Below, piece after piece: positions 1 to 9,836 of a stretch of 64,000 nucleotides of DNA. The stretch is taken from positions 1 to 64,000 of the forward strand of contig NZ_QRCB01000040.1 of NCBI RefSeq assembly GCF_009833095.1, read 5' to 3'. Below the pieces are notes generated by a model that ran no database searches, was not told the origin of the DNA, and saw nothing but the letters and a program-made list of their open reading frames with translations. Both the position numbers and the translations under genes were made by a program. Each line of letters begins with the position of its first letter. Position 1 is the stretch's first letter. This DNA is from Nitrosomonas sp. JL21 (GTDB lineage Bacteria > Pseudomonadota > Gammaproteobacteria > Burkholderiales > Nitrosomonadaceae).

Positions 1-257
1 TCGTCGAGAATAATTCCTGTTGGTGCGTTTGCTTGCCTTGCATTGATCTTTACCGGTGGTCGATAGTGAAGCTCCTTTTTATTATTAACTCGACGTAGTA
101 TTAGGGGTTTTTCAACAGGCTGTCTGAATTACTACATATTAAGTTTAAGCCCACCAGAACTCCTACGCTCAATTACTTATCATCAGCTTAGTTAACAATT
201 CTCTCGTAATACTTATCGTTTGATGCAAATCCATTTCATGCCGGGTTACTTATTAAT
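1..257. other. left-edge non-coding stretch
   Basis: I see no supportable gene here. A plus-strand frame is open from base 1 to a TAG at 64-66 (about 21 codons) and could be the tail of a gene entering from the left, but it matches nothing I recognise. The rest is AT-rich. Confidence 0.3.
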
Positions 258-1199
258 TCACTTCTTCATTTTAAAATTCAAAACACTAGTAAAGCATTCT
301 TTTTTTTCGTTAGCAGGCAATTCGTCAGCACACTGAGTTTGATATACCTTCTCTTTATCCTTAATTATCTTATCAGAATAAAACTGTAGTCTCGCATTTT
401 TCCTATCTTCAAAAATGTCCAGTAAAATTGCTTCCCTGCATAATGTAAATCTTGCTGTTTGATCTGGTCTCGCGTAGAGAATACAATACTCCTCCACAGC
501 AGCAGATCGTTTGCGGTATTCATATGAAGTAAGACCATATGACGAAGCTGCTTGAGCAATGAATTTTTCCTCATAATTTGCATCAAGACCAGTTAATCGA
601 TAATAAGATAATTCATCTGGAGTCAGAATTTTTAGCTCATCCGGTGGGATCGATAGCATTGTATCGACGAGACTTGGATTCACATCCATTTCTTCGAGAT
701 ATTGCTTTATGGAAGTAAGAATAGATTCACGCTTGTGTTTGATGTTTAGAATGTTTTCATCTGTTGAGAGCGATGGAAAATATGGCCTGTGAATACCAAC
801 TTTCCCCCATACTGTGCGCCTTATGCCAGCGCTTAAAATAAATACACAGGAACTTAAGCATTCGCCATCTGGTGGTACAGTTACAGTAAGAATTTCATTT
901 TTTCTTAGAATTCTCCCAATCTTAATTGCTTCTTCAACATCACCTCCAATACTATTTAACTGAAAAATTATTTTATTTCTGTTATTTTTTTCATTGCATA
1001 AACGATGATATTGATCTTTTATTACATGAATGGCGTTAGCAAAAATTATAGAATCTCCTTGGGTTATGTCACTCTCAATCCGATAGACCGGATAACAACC
1101 GTCATTCTGCATTTCAAATATTTGAATCGCAAATGCATCTATTTTTATAGTTAAGATTAAACAAAAAAAAGTATAAGAGATTAACGATTGAATTCTCAT
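258..1199 (-). CDS. secreted ClpP/SDH-like serine protease-fold protein
   Basis: 313 aa. A hydrophobic N-terminus (about residues 7-24) looks like a signal peptide or anchor, so the protein probably acts in the periplasm. The middle shows ClpP/crotonase-fold signatures: NSIGGDVEEAIKIG (oxyanion-type loop), then SSCVFILSAG with a serine where ClpP has its nucleophile, then GIHRPYF with a histidine where ClpP has its catalytic His. This resembles the periplasmic ClpP-like family (COG3904 type). The C-terminal third has several Cys and charged helices and is not recognised. It has no Clp ATPase partner and no operon neighbours. The gene is AT-rich compared with the genes to its right, which may mean it was acquired. 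Substrate unknown; proteolytic activity is inferred from motifs only. Confidence 0.6.
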   Translation of the reverse strand: MRIQSLISYTFFCLILTIKIDAFAIQIFEMQNDGCYPVYRIESDITQGDSIIFANAIHVIKDQYHRLCNEKNNRNKIIFQLNSIGGDVEEAIKIGRILRKNEILTVTVPPDGECLSSCVFILSAGIRRTVWGKVGIHRPYFPSLSTDENILNIKHKRESILTSIKQYLEEMDVNPSLVDTMLSIPPDELKILTPDELSYYRLTGLDANYEEKFIAQAASSYGLTSYEYRKRSAAVEEYCILYARPDQTARFTLCREAILLDIFEDRKNARLQFYSDKIIKDKEKVYQTQCADELPANEKKECFTSVLNFKMKK

Positions 1200-1573
1200 A
1201 TAAGATTGTGGAATATTAATTCTTAAATAATTACTTCAGTTATCAAAAACCAACTAAATTATAAGTAACACCTCTTAGAAGTCCCAAATAATTCGGTAAT
1301 GGTTACCTTACATATCGACAGTGTAGTTAATGGGAATGAAAGGGCGCTGCCATTATTGACATAAAACCCGCGCTAATCCTAGAAATGTTGGGCACCACAG
1401 GAAGATCCATTGTGATAATTGACCAAAAAAAATCAGTACCAACTTTTGTTGTTGGGCAGAAACTCGAAGAATACATTATGAAGCTACATTTATATAATTT
1501 TCCTACACCATGCCTACATCCAGCAGACAAGAAAAAGCACCTAGGATTATTCATCTCTAAGTGCTTAATTTAT
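1200..1573. other. intergenic stretch, no supported gene
   Basis: This region lies between the ClpP-like gene and the tRNA. Short open frames exist on both strands (about 67-75 codons) but lack a ribosome site or a recognisable product. The only structure I can support is the hairpin terminator at 1530-1566. Confidence 0.4.
1530..1566 (-). terminator. rho-independent terminator behind tRNA/rpoD
   Basis: Read on the minus strand, AAGCACTTAG and CTAGGTGCTT form a stem (one internal mismatch) around a 12-nt loop, followed directly by a run of T. It starts 8 nt beyond the tRNA 3' end, so it would end the rpoD-tRNA transcript. Confidence 0.75.
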
Positions 1574-1650
<77 letters not shown>

Positions 1651-1667
1651 TGGAGTTTTAATCTATT

Positions 1668-3866
1668 CTAGTTATTTCCGGTATCCAAGAAACTACGCAA
1701 TCGCTCGGAGCGAGCGGGGTGACGCAATTTCCTCAGAGCCTTGGCTTCAATTTGCCGAATGCGCTCACGCGTCACGTCGAACTGTTTACCCACTTCTTCA
1801 AGTGTATGGTCTGTATTCATTTCGATCCCAAAACGCATACGCAACACTTTAGCTTCACGAGGAGTTAGCGAATCCAGAATATCCTTGGTGACACCTCTGA
1901 GACTCGCATAAACCGCCGCATCTGCTGGCGCCATTGTTGCAGCATCTTCGATAAAATCACCTAAATGCGAATCCTCATCGTCACCGATGGGCGTTTCCAT
2001 GGAAATCGGTTCTTTAGAAATTTTCAGAATCTTGCGAATCTTTTCTTCCGGCATTTCCATTTTTTGCGCCAAAACTGCGGGCTCGGGCTCCTGCCCGGTT
2101 TCTTGCAGAATCTGGCGTGAAATGCGATTCATTTTATTAATCGTCTCAATCATATGCACTGGAATACGAATGGTCCGCGCTTGATCGGCAATCGAACGTG
2201 TGATTGCCTGACGTATCCACCAGGTAGCATAGGTTGAGAATTTGTAGCCTCGCCGATACTCGAACTTATCGACAGCTTTCATCAGACCGATATTTCCTTC
2301 TTGAATCAGATCAAGAAACTGCAATCCGCGATTGGTATATTTCTTGGCAATCGAAATGACTAGACGCAAATTTGCCTCGGTCATCTCTCGCTTGGCTCTA
2401 CGTGCTTTTGCTTCGCCCGTCGACATTTTGCGATTGATTTCTTTCAGATCCTTGATAGGAATACCAATCCTGTCTCTGAGCGCCAATAAATTCTGCTGCT
2501 CTTCCATGATCGCTGGCTTGAAATGATCAAGTACTTGACTATAGGATTTTCCAGTTGCAATTTCCTCGACGACCCATTCGAGATTGGTTTCATTGCCCGG
2601 AAAAGTCTTGATGAAATGATTTCGCGGCATTTTTGCTTTCGACACACACAGATCCATGATCTTACGCTCGTAGTTGCGGACATCGTTCACGAGCGAGCGT
2701 TGCGTATCACACAGCCGTTCCACCATTTTTGCCGAGAAACGGATCGCCATCAGTTCAGATGAAATTTTATCTTGTAATTCGATATAGCCTGGATGATAAG
2801 GCCCTTCCTTCTCCAGCAAGGTCTGCATATCAACATACACTGCACGGATCACGTTGAAACGTTCCAATGCGTCAGCTTTCAACTTCAATAAATTGGCACT
2901 GGCAGCTGCCGCAGCACTGTCACCGTCTTCATCTTCATCTTCTTCATCCAGATCACCGGCTTCCAATTCCTGCTCAAGCGATTCTTCAGAGAATTCTTCG
3001 TTCATGATGTCCTGGGCGTTAGCATCAAGCAGTCCGTCGACTACTTCATCGATACGAAGATTATCTTTCTCAATGTCAGTGGCCAGATCGACGATGCTCG
3101 CAATAATGGGAGGGCATGCTGAAATCGCCTGAATCATATGACGCAGACCACCTTCGATACGTTTGGCAATCTCGATTTCACTTTCGCGGGTCAATAAACC
3201 GACAGATCCCATTTCTCGCATATACATGCGAACAGGATCCGTAGTCCGACCAAATTCAGAGTCAACCGTGGAAAGTGCCGCTTCTGCCTCTTCCGCCACA
3301 TCTTCATCCGCAACGGTCGTAGCCGCATCCGACATTAATAAGGTTTCAGCATCGGGCGCTTCATCATGCACTGAGATACCCATATCGTTGATCATGCTGA
3401 TGATGCCTTCAATCTGCTCTGCATCCAGCATGTCGTCGGGCAAGTGATCGTTGATTTCGGCATAGGTCAGGTAACCACGTTCCTTACCCAGTCCAATGAG
3501 TATTTTCAAACGCATGCGGCGAGCTTCGATGTCTTGCGGCAAGGCATTACTATTTGAAGAAACAGAAATAGGTTCTAATTCATCGAATGAGTCCCCAGAC
3601 CCATTTTTGGTTTTCTTGGATGCTCTCCCCCTATTTTTCTTGCTAGCACCATTCTCAGCATCGTCCAGAGCAACTGCCGCTTGCACTACCTCATCAATAC
3701 TTTCGCTGATCGAGTTTTTGATTTTCTTTTCAGTTTTGACCATTAATGGATTCGACTCTTCTTTCTCTACCATTTCTTTATGGGTATCTTTTATTTTCTT
3801 TGCCGTTATTTTTTCTTTATCAGTAACTTCACTATCTTTGGATTTGACCGCTTTTATTTTTGACAT
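1668..3866 (-). CDS. rpoD: RNA polymerase primary sigma factor RpoD (sigma-70)
   Basis: 732 aa from ATG 3866, which has a GGA element 6-9 nt upstream; an in-frame TTG at 3881 would add five residues. In order: a Lys/Glu-rich, low-complexity N-terminal extension of about 100 aa, region 1.1, region 1.2 ([11 protein letters not shown]), an acidic non-conserved insert with a Glu/Asp run, regions 2.1-2.4 (including [17 protein letters not shown]), region 3, and region 4 ending in the -35-binding helix-turn-helix ([20 protein letters not shown]). It is the housekeeping promoter-recognition subunit. It is the last protein gene of the macromolecular-synthesis operon (rpsU, yqeY-like, dnaG, rpoD), with 86 nt between dnaG and this start. 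The charged extension is typical of betaproteobacterial RpoD. Confidence 0.98.
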   Translation of the reverse strand: MSKIKAVKSKDSEVTDKEKITAKKIKDTHKEMVEKEESNPLMVKTEKKIKNSISESIDEVVQAAVALDDAENGASKKNRGRASKKTKNGSGDSFDELEPISVSSNSNALPQDIEARRMRLKILIGLGKERGYLTYAEINDHLPDDMLDAEQIEGIISMINDMGISVHDEAPDAETLLMSDAATTVADEDVAEEAEAALSTVDSEFGRTTDPVRMYMREMGSVGLLTRESEIEIAKRIEGGLRHMIQAISACPPIIASIVDLATDIEKDNLRIDEVVDGLLDANAQDIMNEEFSEESLEQELEAGDLDEEDEDEDGDSAAAAASANLLKLKADALERFNVIRAVYVDMQTLLEKEGPYHPGYIELQDKISSELMAIRFSAKMVERLCDTQRSLVNDVRNYERKIMDLCVSKAKMPRNHFIKTFPGNETNLEWVVEEIATGKSYSQVLDHFKPAIMEEQQNLLALRDRIGIPIKDLKEINRKMSTGEAKARRAKREMTEANLRLVISIAKKYTNRGLQFLDLIQEGNIGLMKAVDKFEYRRGYKFSTYATWWIRQAITRSIADQARTIRIPVHMIETINKMNRISRQILQETGQEPEPAVLAQKMEMPEEKIRKILKISKEPISMETPIGDDEDSHLGDFIEDAATMAPADAAVYASLRGVTKDILDSLTPREAKVLRMRFGIEMNTDHTLEEVGKQFDVTRERIRQIEAKALRKLRHPARSERLRSFLDTGNN

Positions 3867-3952
3867 ATTTGATTCCAACAAATTTGGATAAATTAAAAGC
3901 TTAAACGTCAGAGTATATCAAAATTCGATATTACTGACACCCGGAACTCATT

Positions 3953-5749
3953 TCATAACATAGCCAATCGTTGCAATTCTTGTTTCTCCTCTTCACTTAA
4001 TTCGCTGAGAGGCTTGTTATGCAATTCAGTCATTCTATTCTTGCGCTGTATTTGCTGTAATCTTTCTTGAGCCCCCATGAATTCTGATTCAATATCAATG
4101 ACATCACTCCATTCGAGAATTTCACTTTCGATATTTTCTAATAATGCAATATTTGGATTGCCATGAAAATATGTCAATAGCGAAGACGAAGATTTATTTT
4201 CGAGCAACTGTGGATGCTCTTCGAGAAATTCAATCAGCGTTTTAAGCGCAACAACTTCAGAATTCTTCCCGTCCGATGAGACAAGTAAATTTCGATCCAG
4301 TTTTACGATATACGCAGGATCATGCAATAAGGCCAGAATAATCCAGCGATACGGTGAAGCCGGTTGTTTTCTAGAAGTATTTTTCACTGCTTGTGATTTT
4401 GCAGTCCGCTTTATCCGCAATACCTCTTCAAGTTCATTCCGACTCATCCCGCTCAATTCCGCTAAACGATTAAGCAGTAAGAATGAGAGAGCCGATGCTT
4501 TTACTTGCTGCAGCAATGGCTTTGCATCATTGATCAATTTTGCCCGTCCTTCATCAGTCTGCAGATTTACTCCTACACATAATTCTTTGAACAGGAACTC
4601 TGAGAGTGGCATCGCGTGCGAAAGTTGACGCTCAAAAGATGCTTTCCCATGCTGACGTATGTAACTATCAGGGTCGTCGCCTTCAGGCAAAAACAAAAAG
4701 CTCAGATACTTGCCATCCGAAATGAGTGTCAAGCTATTCTCAAGTGCTCGCCAGGCAGCTTTTCTACCTGCTTTGTCACCATCAAAACAAAAAACGACAT
4801 GATCAGTCTGGCGTAAAAGTTTCTGAATATGGAGAGTTGTCGTGGCTGTGCCCAAAGTAGCCACAACATAGTCGACTCCATGTTGCCAGAGCGCAATCAC
4901 ATCCATATAACCTTCCACCACTACCACACAATTTGCTTCACGAATAGCGCGGCGAGCCGAAAAAAAGTTATACAATTCATGACTCTTATCAAACAACACA
5001 GTCTCTGGAGAATTCAGATATTTCGGCTCCCCTTGCTCCAAGACTCTTCCCCCAAAGCCGATAATTTGACCTTTCGGACCTAGTATTGGGAACATGACGC
5101 GATTTCTGAATCGATCATATTGTTTGCCATCCTCAGAACTCACTATCAATCCTGCTTTTACCAGTACATCTCGAGTATTTGCCGATTGATAGTCAGGAAA
5201 AACAACTTCCAGATTGCGCCATCCAGTCGGTGCATAACCCAACCCAAAATGAGCCGCGGTTTTTCCGGATAATCCGCGCTGCTTGAGATAGTCGATAGCC
5301 TTCTCGCAAGTCTTAAGCTGTTCCCGATAATACTGAGTAGCAGTTTTCAGCGCTGAAACCAATACTTGTTTAGAGATCTCGGAATGCGCGTGATCCTCAG
5401 TATCTTTTGATACAGCAACACCTTCAGAAATGGCTTGGTTTGAAGTAACCGCACCGGGTTGCGCAGGTACCTGCATTCCCACGGAAACTGCTAGCTCATG
5501 CACTGCTTCAACAAAACTCAAGCCGCTGTAGTTAATCAGGAAAGTGATTGCGTTACCATGCGCTCCACATCCAAAACAATGGAAAAATTGTTTGGTCTGG
5601 CTTACCGTGAATGAAGGGGTTTTTTCATTATGAAATGGACAGCACGCGACAAAGTTAGCGCCTGCTTTCTTGAGAGGGACATGTCGGTCAATCGCATCGA
5701 CGATATCCACACGATCGAGCAAATCATGAATAAAGGGCTGAGGAATCAT
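3953..5749 (-). CDS. dnaG: DNA primase DnaG
   Basis: 598 aa. The N-terminal CHC2 zinc finger has C37, H40, C58 and C61 (CCPFHNEKTPSF, then FHCFGCG). The central RNA polymerase/Toprim part has EGYMDVIALW and DGDKAGRKA metal-binding motifs. A C-terminal DnaB-interacting helical domain follows. It lays down RNA primers for lagging-strand synthesis at the fork. It is the third protein gene of the rpsU-yqeY-dnaG-rpoD operon. The start at 5749 (MIPQPFIHDLL) matches the family N-terminus. Length is normal. Confidence 0.98.
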   Translation of the reverse strand: MIPQPFIHDLLDRVDIVDAIDRHVPLKKAGANFVACCPFHNEKTPSFTVSQTKQFFHCFGCGAHGNAITFLINYSGLSFVEAVHELAVSVGMQVPAQPGAVTSNQAISEGVAVSKDTEDHAHSEISKQVLVSALKTATQYYREQLKTCEKAIDYLKQRGLSGKTAAHFGLGYAPTGWRNLEVVFPDYQSANTRDVLVKAGLIVSSEDGKQYDRFRNRVMFPILGPKGQIIGFGGRVLEQGEPKYLNSPETVLFDKSHELYNFFSARRAIREANCVVVVEGYMDVIALWQHGVDYVVATLGTATTTLHIQKLLRQTDHVVFCFDGDKAGRKAAWRALENSLTLISDGKYLSFLFLPEGDDPDSYIRQHGKASFERQLSHAMPLSEFLFKELCVGVNLQTDEGRAKLINDAKPLLQQVKASALSFLLLNRLAELSGMSRNELEEVLRIKRTAKSQAVKNTSRKQPASPYRWIILALLHDPAYIVKLDRNLLVSSDGKNSEVVALKTLIEFLEEHPQLLENKSSSSLLTYFHGNPNIALLENIESEILEWSDVIDIESEFMGAQERLQQIQRKNRMTELHNKPLSELSEEEKQELQRLAML

Positions 5750-5807
5750 CGATTGTAATACCCAAAACGCTCAGCAAACAATTGAAGAAATTCAACGACC
5801 GGAGGAT

Positions 5808-5828
5808 CTTGGTGTCGCGAACACCAAG
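5808..5828 (-). other. intercistronic hairpin between yqeY-like gene and dnaG
   Basis: A perfect 8-bp stem CTTGGTGT/ACACCAAG closes a 5-nt loop (CGCGA) in the gap between the two genes. No T-run follows in either direction, so it is more likely an RNA-processing or stability element, or a partial attenuator, than a full terminator. The rpsU-dnaG-rpoD operon is known to be uncoupled at such sites in other bacteria. Confidence 0.45.
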
Positions 5829-5840
5829 GTAGAACATTGT

Positions 5841-6290
5841 TTATCCGTTCGACAGTTTTGCTTTAATGAGCGCCGATACTCTGCCCATATCAGCGCGACC
5901 AGCCAATTTAGGTTTCAGTAATGCCATCACTTTGCCCATATCCTGCATACTCTTTGCTGATGATGCGAAGACTGCCTCACCGATCAAAGCTTCTATTTCA
6001 GAATCACTCAATGCTTGGGGCATATAACCGCTCAGAATCAGAATTTCGTCTTTTTCCTTTTCAGCCAGATCCATTCTCTGTGCGGCTTCATACTGTGCAA
6101 TAGAGTCTCTGCGCTGCTTAAGCATTTTCTCAATCACCGCGATTACCGCCGCATCGTCGAGTACGATGCGCTCATCCACTTCACGCTGCTTAATGGCCGC
6201 TTGTAATAACCGGATGGTATCCCGCTCCTTGACATTACCCGAGCGCATAGCTGCTTTCATGTCATCAGTAATTTGCTGTTTCAGACTCAT
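5841..6290 (-). CDS. GatB/YqeY-domain protein
   Basis: 149 aa, full length for YqeY. It begins MSLKQQITDDMKAAMRSGN and has the family pattern RDTIRLLQAAIKQREVDER, LSGYMPQALSDSEI and the C-terminal DMGKVMALLKPKLAGRADM. The family shares the tail domain of the GatB amidotransferase subunit, which contacts tRNA; its cellular role is not settled. It sits between rpsU and dnaG on the same strand (51 nt after rpsU), the usual order in beta/gammaproteobacteria carrying this insertion. Confidence 0.93.
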   Translation of the reverse strand: MSLKQQITDDMKAAMRSGNVKERDTIRLLQAAIKQREVDERIVLDDAAVIAVIEKMLKQRRDSIAQYEAAQRMDLAEKEKDEILILSGYMPQALSDSEIEALIGEAVFASSAKSMQDMGKVMALLKPKLAGRADMGRVSALIKAKLSNG

Positions 6291-6341
6291 AACGATGATT
6301 TCCGACTAAGCAAGTAATAATGCTGATACTCATCCACGACT

Positions 6342-6554
6342 CTAATAAAGTTTAGGCGGCAATAATTGACTGCGCAATCGTTTGTAGTTGCGCTTAACTG
6401 CCGCGGCAAGCTTCCGTTTCCGCTCAGCAGTCGGTTTTTCATAAAATTCGCGAGCACGAAGCTCAGTCAATATTCCGGTTTTTTCTATCGATCGTTTGAA
6501 GCGTCTCATAGCGACTTCAAATGGTTCATTTTCCTTAACTTTAATAGTGGTCAT
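6342..6554 (-). CDS. rpsU: 30S ribosomal protein S21
   Basis: 70 aa, very basic. The N-terminus [20 protein letters not shown] and the [11 protein letters not shown] core are diagnostic. S21 joins the 30S platform and helps initiation. It is the first gene of the rpsU-yqeY-dnaG-rpoD operon and diverges from tsaD. Abundant S21 from the first cistron and scarce primase further down is the classic behaviour of this operon. Confidence 0.97.
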   Translation of the reverse strand: MTTIKVKENEPFEVAMRRFKRSIEKTGILTELRAREFYEKPTAERKRKLAAAVKRNYKRLRSQLLPPKLY

Positions 6555-6716
6555 AAATAAGCAAAACCCTCGGTTAGTGAGATATAATGTGAAAAAGTCA
6601 AATTTCTTTGCAGCAGAATCCCGTTAAATCATCCGACGCAACAAAAGTTTTGGATTATAACACCAAGAGATTTATTATCAAAAGAATAAAACTCTAAGTC
6701 TTTTCTTCCCATATTC
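6555..6716. promoter_or_regulatory. divergent rpsU / tsaD promoter region
   Basis: 162 bp between two divergent housekeeping genes must hold both promoters. A consensus -10 hexamer TATAAT lies at 6593-6598 facing tsaD, but no good -35 is visible 17 bp upstream of it. I cannot place the rpsU promoter with confidence. Confidence 0.4.
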
Positions 6717-7748
6717 ATGCTTGTCTTAGGTATCGAAACCTCTTGCGACGAAACCGGAATCGCAATCTTTGACACAGAGCGAGGCTTACTCAGCCATGCG
6801 CTCCACTCCCAAATACTCCTACATAGCGAATACGGTGGTGTAGTGCCTGAGCTGGCTTCGCGCGATCATATCCGGCGCGTTCTGCCGCTGATAAAGCAAG
6901 CCTTGCATTCGGCAGATTGTCATCTGCATCAACTCAACGCCATAGCCTATACTCAAGGGCCAGGGCTCGCGGGCGCTCTGTTAGTAGGCGCCAGTATTGG
7001 CGCGGGACTCAGTTTTGCACTCAATATTCCGGCACTGGGCATTCATCATCTGGAAGGTCATTTACTATCGCCGCTATTATCCAGGCCAGCGCCGGCATTC
7101 CCATTTGTCGCCTTACTCGTATCCGGGGGGCATACGCAATTGATGCGGGTGAATGCCGTGGGTGACTATCATTTGTTGGGCGAAACGGTGGATGATGCAG
7201 CCGGAGAAGCTTTTGATAAGACAGCAAAATTATTAGGAATCGATTATCCCGGTGGTGCGGCTTTAGCAAAACTTGCCCAACAAGGCCGACCCGGACACTT
7301 CAATTTTCCGCGCCCGATGCTCAATAGCGGAAATCTCAATTTCAGTTTTAGCGGTCTCAAAACTGCGGCGCTAACGCTCATCAATAAACAAGACATCACT
7401 GAACAAATTCGCGCCGATATTGCCTGCGCTTTTCAGCAAGCGGTAGTGGATGTGTTAACAGAAAAATCATTGGCCGCATTGGCACAAACGGGACTCAAAC
7501 AACTGGTCGTTGCCGGAGGAGTTGGCGCCAATACAGAACTGCGCAACACTCTTAACCACAGAGCAGCTAACCAGAACGCAACCGTTTTCTATCCTGAGCT
7601 TGAATTTTGCACCGACAATGGCGCCATGATTGCCTTTGCTGGCGCCATGCGATTGCAGACCACCCTTCACCAGAACTGGCAACCCGCCCGGAGTTTCACC
7701 GTCAAAGCTCGTTGGGATTTGGAAAGAATCGAACAATCAGATGATTAA
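6717..7748 (+). CDS. tsaD: tRNA N6-adenosine threonylcarbamoyltransferase TsaD
   Basis: 343 aa. It starts [14 protein letters not shown], the invariant N-terminus of the family. The metal-binding HxxxH lies in [12 protein letters not shown], and LVSGGHTQL and [12 protein letters not shown] are the ASKHA nucleotide-binding motifs. With TsaB, TsaE and TsaC it installs t6A at position 37 of ANN-decoding tRNAs. It diverges from rpsU, as in many proteobacteria, and meets plsY tail to tail with no gap. Length and motifs are intact. Confidence 0.98.
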   Translation: MLVLGIETSCDETGIAIFDTERGLLSHALHSQILLHSEYGGVVPELASRDHIRRVLPLIKQALHSADCHLHQLNAIAYTQGPGLAGALLVGASIGAGLSFALNIPALGIHHLEGHLLSPLLSRPAPAFPFVALLVSGGHTQLMRVNAVGDYHLLGETVDDAAGEAFDKTAKLLGIDYPGGAALAKLAQQGRPGHFNFPRPMLNSGNLNFSFSGLKTAALTLINKQDITEQIRADIACAFQQAVVDVLTEKSLAALAQTGLKQLVVAGGVGANTELRNTLNHRAANQNATVFYPELEFCTDNGAMIAFAGAMRLQTTLHQNWQPARSFTVKARWDLERIEQSDD

Positions 7749-8366
7749 TTAAGAATCAGAAGAAGATTTTTTTTCACCGATCACCCCTTCTTTACCGGCC
7801 CATAAGTTCATAATGTTAGATTGATGACGCCAAATCAACACCAACGACATTAACAAAACCACGCCTGCGCTTTCTCCAGCACCTACGATAGCCACTGTGT
7901 AAATCGGCGCCAATATCGCCGCAACCAGTGCAGACAAGGAAGAAATACGCCATATCAGCGCAACGATGAGCCAGGTTGCAATTGCCATCAAACCGATCCA
8001 TACATTCAACCCGAGTAGCACACCCACAGCCGTTGCAACACCTTTACCGCCTTGGAAACGTAAAAATATCGGAAAAACATGTCCTAAAAACACAGCCAGC
8101 GCAACGATGGCAATGCCTTCATCACCAAAACCCAATAGGGGTGCATAATATTGTGCCAGCGCCACCGCAAGCCAGCCCTTGCCGGCATCCCCTAGTAATG
8201 TCAAAACAGCCGCGATTTTCTTACCGCTGCGCAGCACGTTCGTTGCACCGGGATTTCCAGAACCATACGTTCGCGGATCAGGCAATTTAAAAATCCAGCT
8301 TGAAACTACCGCAAAAGAAACGGAGCCCAATAAATAAGCCAGCAGAACACACACTACGATCGTCAA
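7749..8366 (-). CDS. plsY: acyl-phosphate glycerol-3-phosphate acyltransferase PlsY
   Basis: 205 aa integral membrane protein with about five hydrophobic segments. The three PlsY motifs are visible: GSGNPGATNVLR (motif 1), FQGGKGVAT (motif 2) and a C-terminal IWRHQSNI-type motif 3. It moves the acyl group from acyl-phosphate to glycerol-3-phosphate, the first step of phospholipid synthesis at the inner membrane. It faces tsaD and diverges from folB. A short hydrophilic tail (EKKSSSDS) is unremarkable. Confidence 0.96.
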   Translation of the reverse strand: MTIVVCVLLAYLLGSVSFAVVSSWIFKLPDPRTYGSGNPGATNVLRSGKKIAAVLTLLGDAGKGWLAVALAQYYAPLLGFGDEGIAIVALAVFLGHVFPIFLRFQGGKGVATAVGVLLGLNVWIGLMAIATWLIVALIWRISSLSALVAAILAPIYTVAIVGAGESAGVVLLMSLVLIWRHQSNIMNLWAGKEGVIGEKKSSSDS

Positions 8367-8473
8367 TTAGCATCACCTCGACAAAATGGAATAGAATCCC
8401 GACTATTTCGCACCACTACTATCCTTTTCATTTATCAACTTCCAAGCCCTGTCATTTTAGCGTTTAATCACAA

Positions 8474-8833
8474 ATGGATATTATTTTTCTACACGACTTC
8501 CGGGCAAAAACTTTAATCGGGATTTACCCGTGGGAGTGCATCGTTCCGCAAACGATTCAGATCGATCTGGAAATTGCACTGCCCACCAGCCGCGCATGCC
8601 GATCAGACGACATTCACGATGCGCTCGATTATGCATTAGTTGTTGAAAGAATTAACAAGATTTTGAAAGAGAAGCATTTTTCTCTATTAGAAGCGCTTGC
8701 GGAACATCTCGCCCAGGTCATTCTGACTGAATTCCGATCACCGTGGGTTAAAGTCAGCGTTGCTAAGCTCGGAATCATTCGTGGCGTAAAAAAACTGGGG
8801 GTGTGTATCGAACGAACAGCAAGTGCAGGTTAA
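8474..8833 (+). CDS. folB: dihydroneopterin aldolase FolB
   Basis: 119 aa, the standard FolB length. It begins MDIIFLHDFRAKTLIGIYPWE and contains DALDYALVVERI and the FSLLEALAEHLA helix with the catalytic/pterin-binding glutamate. It makes 6-hydroxymethyl-dihydropterin in folate synthesis. It diverges from plsY with a 107-bp gap, the conserved tsaD-plsY-folB arrangement of this lineage. Confidence 0.96.
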   Translation: MDIIFLHDFRAKTLIGIYPWECIVPQTIQIDLEIALPTSRACRSDDIHDALDYALVVERINKILKEKHFSLLEALAEHLAQVILTEFRSPWVKVSVAKLGIIRGVKKLGVCIERTASAG

Positions 8834-9060
8834 TTGGCAGGATTCAGTATTGGTCATCGCAAATATTTTGTATAAATAATTGATTAGCCTATTGAAAGAA
8901 TAATGGGGTTTATTTATCATGCGGGGAAATTTTTGCAATGTTGAATCGTTGCCGATTTCGTAAAAATCCTGACTAAGTGAATAGCCAAGCTATCTTGAAC
9001 TCCACACTTTCTGCGCTCACTCGACACAGTATTACTGCTATTCAATATAGAGCGGCGGTT

Positions 9061-9708
9061 ATGCGCAAAATGCCGTCAACCATAATAAAATCATGTGCAT
9101 GGAGTTCATTGGCCTTGATAATGGCGTGCACAACCCATCAATCTGCAATCGAAATCGTTCAAATTTGCAACTCCGGAGGCTGCGTTGATCGGCCTAAAGG
9201 ATATACTGCGCCTGATTCACCAACAATCGTTACCGCTGAGAAAAATCCACAAATCGAGGCACTGCGAACACTAGCTGCGCAAGATTCAAGCGCTGCTTAT
9301 GACCTCGCCTTGCGCTTCTTCAGAGGTGACGGGATTCGCCAAGACAGTTACCAAGCCATCACATGGATGCGCGACGCCGCAGAACGTGGCCACCTGAAAG
9401 CGCAAATGGCTTTGGGAAGGCTGTATTTGACCGGTCTCAGCGAGATGGGCGCAGATCCAGGTGAGGCAGAAAGATGGCTATCAATTACAATAAATAGAGG
9501 CGACAAAGAAGCCGCCATTTTATTGAAAGAAGCCACCAAAGCCCGTAAATCAGCGCAAGCACGGCATCAATGGGAAAATCGCTGGCGCCCCAATTTTTAC
9601 AATGGCTGGTATCGCAATTATTCATACAACTGGTATTGGGGCCGTAATCGATGGATTCCTGTGCAGCCTCTTCCATCAGACACTCCTTATCCCGCTGTTC
9701 TCCCATGA
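9061..9708 (+). CDS. Sel1-repeat lipoprotein
   Basis: 215 aa from ATG 9061. A GTG at 8977 would add 28 residues that bury the signal, so I chose the later start. The N-terminus is a lipoprotein signal (lipobox LIMAC). Residues about 80-165 carry two to three Sel1/TPR-like repeats (AAYDLALRFFRGDGI, AITWMRDAAERG, AQMALGRLYLTGL, AERWLSITINRGD). The C-terminus is rich in Trp, Tyr, Asn and Arg (WYRNYSYNWYWGRNRW) and may bind carbohydrate or membrane. Likely a periplasmic-facing scaffold; partner unknown. It is followed by a second lipoprotein gene on the same strand. Confidence 0.8.
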   Translation: MRKMPSTIIKSCAWSSLALIMACTTHQSAIEIVQICNSGGCVDRPKGYTAPDSPTIVTAEKNPQIEALRTLAAQDSSAAYDLALRFFRGDGIRQDSYQAITWMRDAAERGHLKAQMALGRLYLTGLSEMGADPGEAERWLSITINRGDKEAAILLKEATKARKSAQARHQWENRWRPNFYNGWYRNYSYNWYWGRNRWIPVQPLPSDTPYPAVLP

Positions 9709-9836
9709 ATCATTCGAAGATTTACCTCTTTGAGAAGATTTCAAGATTAGTGCATCGTTGGCACTCTTCTTGAGGAATTATTAATATTATGTTTTCAACG
9801 TCGTTATCACTTAATTTTTAGGGAGAAAAATAGTAA

